NCBI RefSeq assembly: GCF_047300855.1
Contig: NZ_CP170197.1
Span: 2,976,001-3,040,000, forward strand
DNA length: 64,000 bases
Reading direction: 5' to 3'
DNA from: Sulfuriferula sp047300855
GTDB taxonomy: Bacteria; Pseudomonadota; Gammaproteobacteria; Burkholderiales; Sulfuriferulaceae
Shown: piece after piece, positions 1 to 8,388 of the stretch
Layout: every line of letters begins with the position of its first letter
How positions within the stretch are numbered: position 1 is the stretch's first letter
Program-made: the position numbers and the translations under genes
Notes under the pieces: model-generated
What the model was told of the DNA's origin: nothing
The model's input: only the letters and a program-made list of their open reading frames with translations
Database searches by the model: none

Positions 1-859
1 CCAAGGCATTGCGTACGTTATGCTCCCCCGCCACGCGCAGACTGAATTGCAGCGGCCCGATCGGCGTAGCTGCTGTCACTTCGCTGCCGCGCGCGCCGGC
101 CCGGTAGCTGCCGCGAACCACGCCGTGTTCCAGGCCGAAATCCAGTATCGGATGCTTGCCTGCCAAGGCGCGCCATAGTCCGGCGTGGGCGTCATCGGCA
201 TTGATAATCGCTGTACCGCCCTCTCCCAGACCCACGAAGATTTCGCCTTTCGCACGCGCCACGTTTTCTACCGAGCCCAGCATGCCCACATGCGCAGCAC
301 CCGCGTTGTTGACCAGCGCCACATCGGGTCTGGCCAGCCGGGTCAGGTAGTCAATTTCGCCGCTGTGGTTCATGCCCATCTCGATCACCCCGTATCGATG
401 CTGCGGGCGCAGGCGCAGCAGCGTAAGCGGCATGCCGATGTCGTTATTGAAATTGCCCTGGGTAGACAGGACCGCCGCGCTGGAACTGGCTGCGCTCAGG
501 ATCGACGCGAGCATTTCCTTGACGGTGGTTTTACCGTTGCTTCCGGTAATGGCCACCAGGCGTGCGGGCATTTGCGTACGCCACCATGCTGCCAGCTGAC
601 CCAGCGCCAGCCGCGTATCGTCGACCAGCAGTGCAGGGTGCGCGCTGCAGCCGCTATCTGTGGCGATCATTACCGCGACCGCGCCCTTATCCAGCGCCTG
701 CTGGGCGAAGTGATGGCCATCAAAATTCCCGCCTTTGAGCGCCACAAACAAATCGCCCGGCTGAATGGTGCGGGTGTCGGTGGCGACGCGATCAAATTCC
801 ACATCTGTGCCGCGCATCCTGGCATGGAGGGCGGCGGCGGCCGTAGCCAGCGTGGTCAT
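1..859 (-). CDS. murF: MurF, UDP-MurNAc-tripeptide--D-Ala-D-Ala ligase (partial)
   Basis: Cytoplasmic ligase that adds D-Ala-D-Ala to UDP-MurNAc-tripeptide, the last cytoplasmic step of peptidoglycan precursor synthesis. The reading frame runs off the window start, so the C-terminal part is missing. Translated by hand, it shows the Mur-ligase ATP loop GSNGKTT about 100 residues in, then VIEMGMNHSGEID and VNNAGAAHVG, which are typical of MurF. The ATG at 859 overlaps the murE TGA as ATGA, the same 4-nt coupling used by every gene of this operon; an in-frame ATG at 865 is an alternative. Last visible gene of the mra/dcw operon. Confidence 0.95.
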   Translation of the reverse strand, partial: MTTLATAAAALHARMRGTDVEFDRVATDTRTIQPGDLFVALKGGNFDGHHFAQQALDKGAVAVMIATDSGCSAHPALLVDDTRLALGQLAAWWRTQMPARLVAITGSNGKTTVKEMLASILSAASSSAAVLSTQGNFNNDIGMPLTLLRLRPQHRYGVIEMGMNHSGEIDYLTRLARPDVALVNNAGAAHVGMLGSVENVARAKGEIFVGLGEGGTAIINADDAHAGLWRALAGKHPILDFGLEHGVVRGSYRAGARGSEVTAATPIGPLQFSLRVAGEHNVRNAL

Positions 860-2337
860 GCGCATGCCCACCCCTCCAGTGCCTGAGTGGCAACGCCAAC
901 ATCGCTGAACGGGTACTTCACGCCGTGTATCTCCTGATAATCTTCATGCCCCTTGCCCGCCACCAGTACCACATCGCCGGCCCCTGCCAACCTCACCGCC
1001 GCCGCTATGGCCGCGCCGCGGTCAGCTTCGATGCAATAGCCGTCGCTCATGCCCGCCGTGATGTCCGCGATGATGGCCTGCGGGTCTTCGTTACGGGGAT
1101 TGTCCGAAGTGACGATCACATGGTCTGCCAGTTTTGCAGCAATGGCGCCCATCAGCGGGCGCTTCCCCTTGTCGCGCCTGCCGCCGCAGCCGAATACGCA
1201 AATCAGCTTTCCGTGCGGATTTATTTCACGCAGGGTGCAAAGCACTTTTTCCAGCGCATCGGGGGTATGCGCATAGTCCACCACGACCACGGGTTTGCCG
1301 TTGCCTCCCAACGCCTGCATGCGCCCTGCCACGGGCTTGATCATCGCCAGTTGCCGCACCGCATCCGCCATCGGCACACCGCTGACCAATAGCGTTGCCA
1401 GCGTAGCAAGCAGATTGTGGGCATTGAAACCGCCCAGCAGAGATGAAACCAGATGTGCATGACCCCATTCGGATTCGATATCCATTTCCAGGCCGCCGGC
1501 GCTGAGCTTGAGTGCGGTGCCGCGCACCCGGCCGCTACACATGCCGTAACTCACCACCTCAACCCTGCTGCCGCTTAACTGCCCAGACAGTGCGCGACCA
1601 AATTCATCATCCATATTGAGCACCGCGTAACGCAGGCCGGGCCATTTGAACAACGCGGCCTTGGCTGCAGCGTAACTGTCCATGTCGCCGTGGTAGTCAA
1701 GATGGTCGCGTGACAGGTTGGTGAGCACGGCCACGTCGAATCGCACGCCATTCACCCGGCCTTGTACCAACCCATGCGAAGACACCTCCATCACCGCAGC
1801 AGTCGCGCCCTGCTCGACATATCCGGCCAGCGCCTGTTGCAACACAATGGCATCGGGGGTGGTATTGTCTGACGGCGTCAGCGCATCGGGAAAACCATTT
1901 CCCAGCGTTCCGATCAGCGCGCTGCGCCGACCGCTGCCGGATAGACTTTGCGCCAGCCAGTGTGCACAGGAAGTTTTACCATTGGTGCCGGTCACCCCGA
2001 TCACCCACAATTTGTCGGATGGATTGCCATATACCGCTGCGGCAATTTCACCAATGCGATCTTTCAGGCCGGCCACCGCCACATTGGGCAACTGCGACCA
2101 TTCCTGCGGCCAGGCATAGTCACGCTGCTCCCACAGCACACCTGCCGCCCCGGCCGCAATCGCCTGATCCAGATAACTGCGGCCATCGCTTGTATCACCC
2201 GGGTATGCAGCAAAGCCGCAACCCGGCGTGACTTTACGGCTGTCGGCGGTGAGCGCAGTCAAACGCGCGCCCTGGCGTGCCAGTGCGTCCAGGATGCCGG
2301 CGGCAGTTTGCTGTTGGGCATCGGATGCGGCGATCAC
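856..2337 (-). CDS. murE: MurE, UDP-MurNAc-L-Ala-D-Glu:meso-diaminopimelate ligase
   Basis: Adds the third amino acid of the peptidoglycan stem peptide in the cytoplasm. The protein is 493 residues, usual for MurE. It has the ATP-binding GTNGKT at residues 117-122, a Mur-ligase middle domain, and the DNPRNE motif at 412-417. DNPR is the signature of enzymes that add meso-diaminopimelate rather than lysine, as expected for a Gram-negative cell. It overlaps ftsI upstream and murF downstream by 4 nt each, so translation is probably coupled along the operon. Confidence 0.97.
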   Translation of the reverse strand: MIAASDAQQQTAAGILDALARQGARLTALTADSRKVTPGCGFAAYPGDTSDGRSYLDQAIAAGAAGVLWEQRDYAWPQEWSQLPNVAVAGLKDRIGEIAAAVYGNPSDKLWVIGVTGTNGKTSCAHWLAQSLSGSGRRSALIGTLGNGFPDALTPSDNTTPDAIVLQQALAGYVEQGATAAVMEVSSHGLVQGRVNGVRFDVAVLTNLSRDHLDYHGDMDSYAAAKAALFKWPGLRYAVLNMDDEFGRALSGQLSGSRVEVVSYGMCSGRVRGTALKLSAGGLEMDIESEWGHAHLVSSLLGGFNAHNLLATLATLLVSGVPMADAVRQLAMIKPVAGRMQALGGNGKPVVVVDYAHTPDALEKVLCTLREINPHGKLICVFGCGGRRDKGKRPLMGAIAAKLADHVIVTSDNPRNEDPQAIIADITAGMSDGYCIEADRGAAIAAAVRLAGAGDVVLVAGKGHEDYQEIHGVKYPFSDVGVATQALEGWACA

Positions 2338-4082
2338 ATCGATTCCTCTTCCGCATGGCTTGCCGCCGGCGGCAGCACCACGTTGCCGGTGGGGTTGTCC
2401 GGCGGTACGTCGAGCACGCGCAGCGCGCCGCTCATCACGCTGCTGAATACCGGCGCCGCGACGATGCCGCCGTAATACTGACCGGCGTCGGGCTCATCGA
2501 TCATCACAGCGACAATCAGACGCGGATTACTCGCCGGCGCCATGCCGATAAACGAAGCTATGTATTTGTGGGCAGAGTAGCGTCCGTCTTCCGGCTTGTG
2601 CGCGGTGCCGGTCTTGCCCGCCACCCGGTAGCCGGCCACCTGGGCACGCGGCGCAGTACCTTCCGGCGACACGACCGTTTCCATCATGGCGCGCACCGCA
2701 CGAGCGGCTGCCGGGCTGAATACCTGCACGCCATTATCTGAAGGCACATCCTGTTTCAACAAAGAAACTGTTTTCATCACGCCGTCATTGGCGAACACGG
2801 TATACCCGCGCGCCATTTGCAGCAGGCTGACCGCAATCCCGTTGCCATAGGCCATGGTGGCCTGTTCGATGGGCCGCCAGTTCTGATACGGGCGCAAACG
2901 GCCACTGGCGGCCCCCGGAAATCCGATTTTCGGCGCGGTACCGAATCCGGCCTTGTGCAATTCATCCCAGAAATATTCCGGCTTGAGTTCCAGCGCGATC
3001 TTGGCTGCGCCGATATTGCTGGATTTCTCGATAATCTGCGAGATGGTGAGCATGCCGTTGGCGTGGGTATCGTGGATGCGCCGGTTACCCAATTCATAAG
3101 TACCGTCGCCGGTATCTATCACCGTATCCGGCTTGATGGTGCCGGCATCCAGTGCTGCCGCCACGGTAAACGGTTTCATCGTCGATCCCGGCTCATATTC
3201 GTCGGTGACCGCATGATTGCGCATCTGCCAGAGCTTGACGCCTTCACGGTTGTTGGGGTTGTAGGACGGCAGATTGGCCATTGCCAGAATCTCGCCGGTT
3301 TTGGCATCCAGCACCACAATTGCGCCATCCTTGGCTTTGTTGGCGAGCACGGCAGCCTGCAATTCCCGGTAGGCCAGATACTGAATCTTCATGTCGATCG
3401 ACAGCGCCAGATCGCGCCCCGGCTTCGGGCTCTGGATACTTTCCAGATCCTCCACGATATTGCCGCGCCTGTCCTTGACGACGCGACGGCTGCCGGGTAT
3501 CCCGGCAAGCCAGTTCTGATAGGTCAGCTCCAAACCTTCCTGACCCACGTCATCCACGTTGGTAAAACCCAGCAACTGTGCGGTGACATCTGCAGAGGGG
3601 TAGTAACGCCGGTATTCGCGCCGCAGATACAGCCCCGGTATACCCAGCTGGGTTGCGGCAGCAGCCTGATCCGGGGGCAACTGGCGTTTGATATAAACGA
3701 ATTCCCGGTCTTGCTCGTTCAGCCGGGCTTGCAAGTCTTTTACCGGCATTCCCAGCAGCCTCGCCAGATGCATGACCTGCTCCTGATTGGCACTGACCGA
3801 AACCGGATTGGCCCACAGCGACTCCATCGGCGTACTGATAGCCAGCGGTTCGCCGCGCCGGTCGGTAATCATGCCCCGGTGCGCGGGCAATACCAGGATG
3901 CGATTCACCACCGCGTCACCTTTGCGTTGCAGGAAATCATGATGCAGCCCCTGCAGATACACGGCACGCCCCACCAGCATCAGCAACCACAGCAGCAACA
4001 GTGCGGCTACGACGCGGCCACGCCAGCGCTGCAAGTGCAGTTCCAGCAAATGACTGGACGGGCGGGCGGCAATTCGGCTCAT
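2334..4082 (-). CDS. ftsI: FtsI (PBP3), septal peptidoglycan transpeptidase
   Basis: Class B penicillin-binding protein of the divisome that cross-links septal peptidoglycan in the periplasm. The 582-residue product has one N-terminal membrane anchor (about residues 23-44) and a dimerisation domain. The transpeptidase domain carries the serine box STMK at 300-303 (nucleophile S300), SSN at 354-356 and KTG at 490-492. Length and motif spacing match FtsI. It lies between ftsL and murE with 4-nt overlaps on both sides. Confidence 0.97.
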   Translation of the reverse strand: MSRIAARPSSHLLELHLQRWRGRVVAALLLLWLLMLVGRAVYLQGLHHDFLQRKGDAVVNRILVLPAHRGMITDRRGEPLAISTPMESLWANPVSVSANQEQVMHLARLLGMPVKDLQARLNEQDREFVYIKRQLPPDQAAAATQLGIPGLYLRREYRRYYPSADVTAQLLGFTNVDDVGQEGLELTYQNWLAGIPGSRRVVKDRRGNIVEDLESIQSPKPGRDLALSIDMKIQYLAYRELQAAVLANKAKDGAIVVLDAKTGEILAMANLPSYNPNNREGVKLWQMRNHAVTDEYEPGSTMKPFTVAAALDAGTIKPDTVIDTGDGTYELGNRRIHDTHANGMLTISQIIEKSSNIGAAKIALELKPEYFWDELHKAGFGTAPKIGFPGAASGRLRPYQNWRPIEQATMAYGNGIAVSLLQMARGYTVFANDGVMKTVSLLKQDVPSDNGVQVFSPAAARAVRAMMETVVSPEGTAPRAQVAGYRVAGKTGTAHKPEDGRYSAHKYIASFIGMAPASNPRLIVAVMIDEPDAGQYYGGIVAAPVFSSVMSGALRVLDVPPDNPTGNVVLPPAASHAEEESM

Positions 4083-4357
4083 TGCGCGACGCCACCCATG
4101 TCATTCACCACCTGCACCCTGTCGGCGGAGGGCACCTGCATATGCAGGCGCTGGGTCGCCAGTTTTTCAATACGCCCATGCATTGCCCAGGTGCTTTGTT
4201 CCAGCTGCAATTGGCCCCACTCCACATCCAGCTGACGCTGGCGTGCCTGCGCTTGCTGCAACTCGACAAACAGCTGGCGCCCGTGATGCTGGCTGTTCAC
4301 CACGCCCAGTGCACAAATGACGACCAGCGCCAATAGCACCAGATTGATCCGGCTCAC
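4079..4357 (-). CDS. ftsL: FtsL cell division protein
   Basis: Small bitopic divisome protein that with FtsB and FtsQ activates septal synthesis. The 92-residue product has a short N-terminus, one membrane helix (about residues 5-21) and a periplasmic coiled coil rich in Gln, Glu and Leu (about residues 30-70). FtsL sequences diverge strongly, so the call rests mainly on size, topology and the invariant position between rsmH and ftsI. It overlaps both neighbours by 4 nt. Confidence 0.93.
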   Translation of the reverse strand: MSRINLVLLALVVICALGVVNSQHHGRQLFVELQQAQARQRQLDVEWGQLQLEQSTWAMHGRIEKLATQRLHMQVPSADRVQVVNDMGGVAQ

Positions 4358-5292
4358 TTATCGCCCCCGCATCGCTCGATAATGCGCAGCGTGGCGCTGC
4401 GCGCGCGGGGATTTGCGGCTATTTCGGAGGCTTGCGGACGAATTGCACGCCCCACCAGACGCATTTTGGGCGCGGCGATATCGGCAGCACGGATCGGCAA
4501 ACGGCGCGGTAGCGGTGGCGGGCTTGACGCTTCACGCATGAAGCGCTTGACGATGCGGTCTTCCAGCGAGTGAAAGCTGATCACCGCCAGGCGCCCGCCG
4601 GGAGCGAGCAACTGTTCAGCCTGGGGCAATGCTAGCGACAACTCCTCAAGCTCCCGATTGATGTAAATCCGTATAGCCTGAAAGGTGCGGGTCGCCGGAT
4701 TCTGCCCGGGCTCGCGCGTGGGCACGACTCCCGCCACGAGATCCGCAAGCCTTTTGGTGGTTGTAATCGGCGCGCCCGCTCTCTGCGCAACAATCGCGCC
4801 TGCAATCGATTTAGCATACCGCTCTTCGCCATAATCCTTGATGACCCCCCTGATCTCCCCTTCATCGGCATCAGCCAGCCAGGCTGCGGCAGACAACCCG
4901 CGCGTGGTGTCCATACGCATGTCGAGCGGCGCGTCGAAACGAAAGCTGAAACCGCGTTCAGCTTCGTCCAGTTGCGGTGAAGACACACCCAAATCCATCA
5001 ACACACCACTCACCTGAGTTAAGCCTCGCGCGTGCAATATTTCTGTCATCTGCGCGAAGCTGCCATGAACAATCTCGAAACGAGGATCTTTCCAGCCTTG
5101 GCCCACCGCCGTGGCTGCCGGGTCTTTATCCAACGCTATCAACCGCCCATTCGTTCCCAATTGCGCCAATATGCTGCGGCTGTGTCCGCCGCGGCCAAAA
5201 GTTGCGTCCACATACACACCGTCTGGCTGGATGTTCAGTGCCGCAACCGCCTCCTCAAGTAGAACCGTCTCATGCCGTAAGCCGGAGCTCAC
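4354..5292 (-). CDS. rsmH: RsmH, 16S rRNA (cytosine-1402-N4)-methyltransferase
   Basis: Methylates N4 of C1402 in the 16S rRNA decoding site using S-adenosylmethionine. The 312-residue product opens with an HETVLLEEAV segment and has the SAM-binding DATFGRGGHS loop near residue 30. It also has LMDLGVSSPQLDEAERGFSF and the C-terminal FHSLEDRIVKRFM, all MraW/RsmH hallmarks. It acts on the same base as RsmI, which is also encoded here (48373-49242). Four-nt overlaps join it to mraZ and ftsL. Confidence 0.97.
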   Translation of the reverse strand: MSSGLRHETVLLEEAVAALNIQPDGVYVDATFGRGGHSRSILAQLGTNGRLIALDKDPAATAVGQGWKDPRFEIVHGSFAQMTEILHARGLTQVSGVLMDLGVSSPQLDEAERGFSFRFDAPLDMRMDTTRGLSAAAWLADADEGEIRGVIKDYGEERYAKSIAGAIVAQRAGAPITTTKRLADLVAGVVPTREPGQNPATRTFQAIRIYINRELEELSLALPQAEQLLAPGGRLAVISFHSLEDRIVKRFMREASSPPPLPRRLPIRAADIAAPKMRLVGRAIRPQASEIAANPRARSATLRIIERCGGDK

Positions 5293-5735
5293 AGCGAGAA
5301 TCCCTCCAGCTCCGGCGGCATGGCTCCATCCTTGAATACCAGCGCCTGCTCCATCTGCGCCTGCCAGCGTTCTTCATTCCATAATTCGAATTTCACGCCC
5401 TGCCCCACCAGCACCACGTTTTTTTCCAGCGCCGCAAACTGGCGCAGCATGGCAGGCAGCAAAACACGCCCGGCACTATCCAGTTCCAGATCGGCGGCAT
5501 TTCCGACCAGCAAGCGTTGCAAACTGCGGGTCTGGGGATTGAAGCTGGACAGACTATTGAGTTTTTTCTCGATGGGTTCCCACTCCGGCAGAGGGAACAA
5601 AAGCAGACACTGACTGGGGTCGGCGGTTACCACAACGCGGCCGGCACCATGCACCATGAGCGCGTCACGATACCTGGACGGCACAGCCAGCCGACCTTTG
5701 CTATCCAGGTTAAGTGTTGCGACGCCGCGGAACAT
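5289..5735 (-). CDS. mraZ: MraZ, operon repressor and nucleoid-associated protein
   Basis: AbrB/SpoVT-fold DNA-binding protein that in other bacteria binds repeats in its own promoter and represses the division/cell-wall operon. The 148-residue product opens with MFRGVATLNLDSKGRLAVP and has the duplicated MraZ half (DSAGRVLLPAMLRQFAAL) in the second part. Length is usual. An AAAAGGGG ribosome-binding stretch lies just upstream of the ATG. The cognate repeats are visible at 5771-5806. Confidence 0.96.
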   Translation of the reverse strand: MFRGVATLNLDSKGRLAVPSRYRDALMVHGAGRVVVTADPSQCLLLFPLPEWEPIEKKLNSLSSFNPQTRSLQRLLVGNAADLELDSAGRVLLPAMLRQFAALEKNVVLVGQGVKFELWNEERWQAQMEQALVFKDGAMPPELEGFSL

Positions 5736-5770
5736 GAGACCCCTTTTGATTACTTAGCCCGGAGGAAATT

Positions 5771-5806
5771 TCCCACTTTCCTCCACAATTCACCACTTCG
5801 CCCCAC
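5771..5806 (-). promoter_or_regulatory. MraZ-binding repeat operator of the mra operon
   Basis: On the minus strand four GTGG-type boxes (GTGGGG, GTGGTG, GTGGAG, GTGGGA) recur at exactly 10-bp spacing; their plus-strand CCAC ends fall at 5776, 5786, 5796 and 5806. MraZ is known to bind TGGGN-type direct repeats with 10-bp periodicity upstream of its own gene. The repeats begin at the -10 box and extend into the leader, a position fit for repression. Confidence 0.85.
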
Positions 5807-5833
5807 TATAGATAAAAAGCAATAGTGGGTCAA
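5805..5833 (-). promoter_or_regulatory. Sigma-70 promoter of the mra/dcw operon
   Basis: On the minus strand TTGACC (5828-5833) and TATAGT (5805-5810) are separated by exactly 17 bp. Transcription would start about 60 bp upstream of mraZ, and the first MraZ repeat overlaps the -10 box. Confidence 0.8.
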
Positions 5834-5991
5834 GCAACTAAAAGGGATTTTTTCAAGACGTTACAAACACTTACACAACATTAGTGAATGCTAATTAACA
5901 ATCAAAAATAAGTACATAGCCAACTATCTGAAGGCTTGATATCAAGTGTTGCCAGAAAAGAAAGTAAAACAGATGCCCAGCGCGAACCGGG

Positions 5992-6573
5992 TTATTCGTT
6001 ACCTGCCAAAGCAGGCGGTATGGAGTCCACTAAATAACGCACTTCCAGCACATCGATTTCGCGCAACCCGGAAGGGCTTTGCAAACGCACGACATCGCCG
6101 GCACGCGCCTTGACCAGCGCACGCGCCAGCGGAGAAACCCAGCTGATGCGACCGGCAGCGGGGTCGGCTTCATCCATGCCAACGATTTGATAGGCATGCT
6201 CGCTACCGTCTTCTTCTCCCACGGTCACTGTGGCGCCGAAAAACACTTGCTCCAGACCCTGCTGGGTAACCGGATCGACCACGATCGGATCATCCAGGCG
6301 CTTGGTGAGATAGCGCAGGCGCCGGTCGATCTCGCGCAGGCGTTTTTTGCCGTAGATGTAGTCGCCGTTCTCCGAGCGATCACCGTTCGACGCTGCCCAC
6401 GACACCGTTTCTACCATCTGTGGACGCTCCACCTTGAGCAGATGGTCGAATTCGGCCTTGAGCAACGCATAGCCGCGCGGAGTCATGTAGTTCTTCGCAC
6501 CCGCGGGTAACTGCGGCTGGGATAGCGGCTCCTCGTCGTCAGCGTCGGATTCCTTGGTAAATGCTTTACTCAT
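5992..6573 (-). CDS. greB: GreB transcript cleavage factor
   Basis: Binds stalled RNA polymerase through its secondary channel and stimulates cleavage of backtracked RNA. The 193-residue product has an N-terminal coiled-coil hairpin with the tip motif GDRSENGDYIYGKKRLREID, diagnostic of GreB over GreA, and a C-terminal FKBP-like domain. About 28 acidic and proline-rich residues precede the conserved MTPRGYALL start seen in most GreB proteins. The true start could therefore be the internal ATG. Lone gene on the minus strand. Confidence 0.93.
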   Translation of the reverse strand: MSKAFTKESDADDEEPLSQPQLPAGAKNYMTPRGYALLKAEFDHLLKVERPQMVETVSWAASNGDRSENGDYIYGKKRLREIDRRLRYLTKRLDDPIVVDPVTQQGLEQVFFGATVTVGEEDGSEHAYQIVGMDEADPAAGRISWVSPLARALVKARAGDVVRLQSPSGLREIDVLEVRYLVDSIPPALAGNE

Positions 6574-6825
6574 GGCAAATAGTTTATGCTCAACTTCTGA
6601 ATACCCAATACGCGCCTGCGGTGTCTGCCCCGGCGAACCCCGCCCTGTGTCCTATACTGAACCCTACCCGAATTTAATATTCTAATTCGTTGCAAGGAGG
6701 CATCAAGGCGCGCATCCATTGCGAATACCAAAACTCATCTCCATCCAGGATCGATGGAAAACCTTGCAAGCAATGGAGGCCGCCCGACTGGTTCCCTATC
6801 AATTTCATCAGTGAAAGGAAACATC

Positions 6826-7224
6826 ATGAAACTGCAAAAATCCTTCGTAATGGCTGCCGCTTTGGCCCTTGCTCTACCATTAGCCCATGCGGACGACTCA
6901 ACGAATTACGTCAACGGCGGAATTGGCGACGAAGGAATGGCAAGAATGCACAGCATCGCCAATGAATATCCGCTGCACATCATATTTTCTGAAGGCAAGG
7001 ACGGGGCGTTCCTCGCAGACATTCCGGTGACCATTCTGGATAGACATCACAAGGCGGTAGTTGAACTGCCGGATGCCGGGCCGCTATTGTATGTTCGCCT
7101 GCCCAAGGGCAGATATACTGTAAACGCAGAACGCCATGGCGTGAAGCAATCCCGCAGCGTGACGCTGGACGGCAAACATGCCAAGAGCCTGATCATGCAT
7201 TGGGCTGGCACGTCGCAGGAATAA
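6826..7224 (+). CDS. Small exported protein, carboxypeptidase-regulatory-like fold
   Basis: Predicted periplasmic protein of 132 residues. The start at 6826 is preceded by GAAAGGAA; the frame stays open further upstream without a ribosome-binding site. Residues 1-22 form a signal peptide ending AHA before DD. The mature part (ADIPVTILDRHHKAVVELPDAGPLLYVRLPKGRYTV, read in segments) looks like a small beta-sandwich of the carboxypeptidase-regulatory kind. Specific function unknown. The 250 bp upstream hold no other gene. Confidence 0.75.
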   Translation: MKLQKSFVMAAALALALPLAHADDSTNYVNGGIGDEGMARMHSIANEYPLHIIFSEGKDGAFLADIPVTILDRHHKAVVELPDAGPLLYVRLPKGRYTVNAERHGVKQSRSVTLDGKHAKSLIMHWAGTSQE

Positions 7225-7261
7225 TTGCTCGAATACCGCGTCAATGTCCACTATGAAACAA

Positions 7262-7555
7262 GGTGAAGCTGGCCGATAAGCCGGGTTTTGTCGTGGACAG
7301 TCATTCCTCTAGGCCGCCGGTTACCCGACGGCTCAAGCAGCCTACCCGCAGACTCAGCGAGCCGCTTCATCGCCTGCCTATTTGGCCTTGCTCCGGATGG
7401 AGGTTACCGCGTTTCACTCCGGACTTAACCGGCTCGTCTCTGTGGCCCTGTTCCTCGCCTCACGGCGGCCGGCCATTAACCGGCATCCTGCTCTGTGGAG
7501 CCCGGACTTTCCTCCCCCCCGGTTGCCCGGGGCGGCGACTGTCTGGCCAGCTTCC
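7262..7555 (-). ncRNA. rnpB: RNase P RNA (type A)
   Basis: Catalytic RNA that removes 5' leaders from precursor tRNAs. Read on the minus strand it starts GAAGCTGGCCAGACAGTCGC. It then has the universally conserved GAGGAAAGTCCGGGCTCC, the ACAGAGCAGG core and the closing CGGCTTATCGGCCAGCTTCA. The 5' GAAGCTGGCC pairs with the 3' GGCCAGCTTC as helix P1. About 294 nt is slightly shorter than the E. coli RNA. The ends are set from P1 and may be off by a few bases. An apparent plus-strand reading frame here is spurious. Confidence 0.95.
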
Positions 7556-7560
7556 CTGCC

Positions 7561-7569
7561 ATTCTAGCA
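7561..7569 (-). promoter_or_regulatory. Extended -10 promoter of rnpB
   Basis: On the minus strand TGC-TAGAAT (a TGn extended -10 box) lies 6 nt before the inferred first base of RNase P RNA. No good -35 box is visible 15-18 bp upstream, consistent with an extended -10 promoter. Confidence 0.6.
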
Positions 7570-7590
7570 CTATCAACCCAGTCTATATCC

Positions 7591-7619
7591 TTGACATAAA
7601 TAGATTTAGTGCCTAGAAA
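7591..7619 (+). promoter_or_regulatory. Sigma-70 promoter ahead of the 7703 gene
   Basis: TTGACA (7591-7596) and TAGAAA (7614-7619) are 17 bp apart on the plus strand, divergent from the rnpB promoter. The leader then contains two GC-rich hairpins (GCCGC-N6-GCGGC and CCCCG-AT-ACGGGG) before the gene at 7703. Confidence 0.65.
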
Positions 7620-7702
7620 AAATAGTATGACGCCGCCCTCCTGCGGCGCCCCGACCCCCGATACGGGGCTACCGTTGTCCTATTTCTTTCAAGGAGAGTG
7701 CG

Positions 7703-8215
7703 ATGAGACGCAGACTCTATTTCACGGTGCCGGATACTGCCAGCGCCCAGCAGATGGTCAATGATTTGTTACTGGCGCGAATTGACGAGGGTCACATTCA
7801 TGTCCTCGCCCGCGACGGCATTCCTCTCGATGGCTTGCACGAAGCTTCTATCCTGCAAAAAAGCGATGTCATTCACGGCATGGAAAGCGGCTTGGTGATA
7901 GGCGGTATTGCCGGTATTCTGGCCGGTATCGTGGGAATATTATTCCCTCCTGCTGGGGTCGACTTGAGGCTGGTCACAATTCTGGTGACCGCGTTGGCGG
8001 GTGCCGCATTCGGTGCCTGGGTGTCGAGCATGATTGCCAGTTCCGTACCAAATTCCAGACTCAAGACTTACGAAAAAGCGATCGAGCAGGGACGCATTTT
8101 GATGATGGTCGACGTTCCCAGTGGACGTGTAGATGATATTCGCAAACTCATCGCAAGCCGTCATCCCGAGGCCAGCAGCGGCAATATGGAGCCCACCATC
8201 CCCGCTTTTCCCTGA
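7703..8215 (+). CDS. Glycine-rich membrane protein, DUF1269/GSP17M-like
   Basis: Protein of 170 residues with three parts. The N-terminus is ferredoxin-like (about 1-55, with an IHVLARDG strand), followed by a Gly/Ala-rich membrane hairpin (about 58-113) and a C-terminal alpha/beta tail with YEKAIEQGRILMMVDV. The layout recalls general-stress-protein-17M or DUF1269 proteins, whose function is unknown. AAGGAGAGTGCG precedes the ATG. It lies just before yfdX1, and a protein of the same layout (38306-38833) follows yfdX2, so the pairing is probably meaningful. It has its own sigma-70-type promoter. Confidence 0.75.
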   Translation: MRRRLYFTVPDTASAQQMVNDLLLARIDEGHIHVLARDGIPLDGLHEASILQKSDVIHGMESGLVIGGIAGILAGIVGILFPPAGVDLRLVTILVTALAGAAFGAWVSSMIASSVPNSRLKTYEKAIEQGRILMMVDVPSGRVDDIRKLIASRHPEASSGNMEPTIPAFP

Positions 8216-8230
8216 TTCAAACAGGGAAAA
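8206..8230. terminator. Hairpin at the end of the 7703 gene, possible terminator
   Basis: A perfect 9-bp inverted repeat (TTTTCCCTG, 7-nt loop, CAGGGAAAA) covers the stop codon of the 7703 gene. No T-tract follows on either strand, so it may only stabilise the mRNA 3' end or separate this gene from the downstream sigma-54 promoter. Confidence 0.35.
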
Positions 8231-8246
8231 CAGCCTAGTGCTGCGC

Positions 8247-8282
8247 GGGGTTTATGCCCCGCAGGATTGGTGGATATGCCCC
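8247..8282 (+). promoter_or_regulatory. Paired upstream activator sites of promoter P1
   Basis: The distal palindrome GGGGTTTATGCCCC (8247-8260, within GCGGGG...CCCCGC) and proximal GGTGGATATGCCCC (8269-8282) have centres 22 bp apart, about two helical turns on one DNA face. The proximal centre is 60 bp upstream of the -24 GG of P1. The same palindrome type precedes three other sigma-54 promoters in this window. Confidence 0.8.
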
Positions 8283-8316
8283 GCCTCCTTCAACAGAATC
8301 CAGGCTTAATACACAG

Positions 8317-8349
8317 TTTCAACAAGTTACACTCTGGCACGGCAATTGT
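8317..8349 (+). promoter_or_regulatory. Sigma-54 promoter P1 with IHF box (yfdX1-kinase-regulator-clc)
   Basis: TGGCACG-GCAA-TTGT at 8335-8349 matches the sigma-54 consensus except for GT in place of GC at -12. A 12/13 match to the IHF consensus WATCAANNNNTTR (8317-8329) begins 19 bp before the -24 GG. Predicted transcription start is about 8360, which excludes the upstream in-frame ATG at 8350 and supports 8389 as the yfdX1 start. Confidence 0.75.
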
Positions 8350-8388
8350 ATGCAAAAGGGCAAGACGTTGTTTTGCCGGAGAACATCC

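Noticed and set aside
7263..7616. 117-codon plus-strand frame
   Set aside because: It lies antisense to RNase P RNA, whose conserved core is unmistakable.
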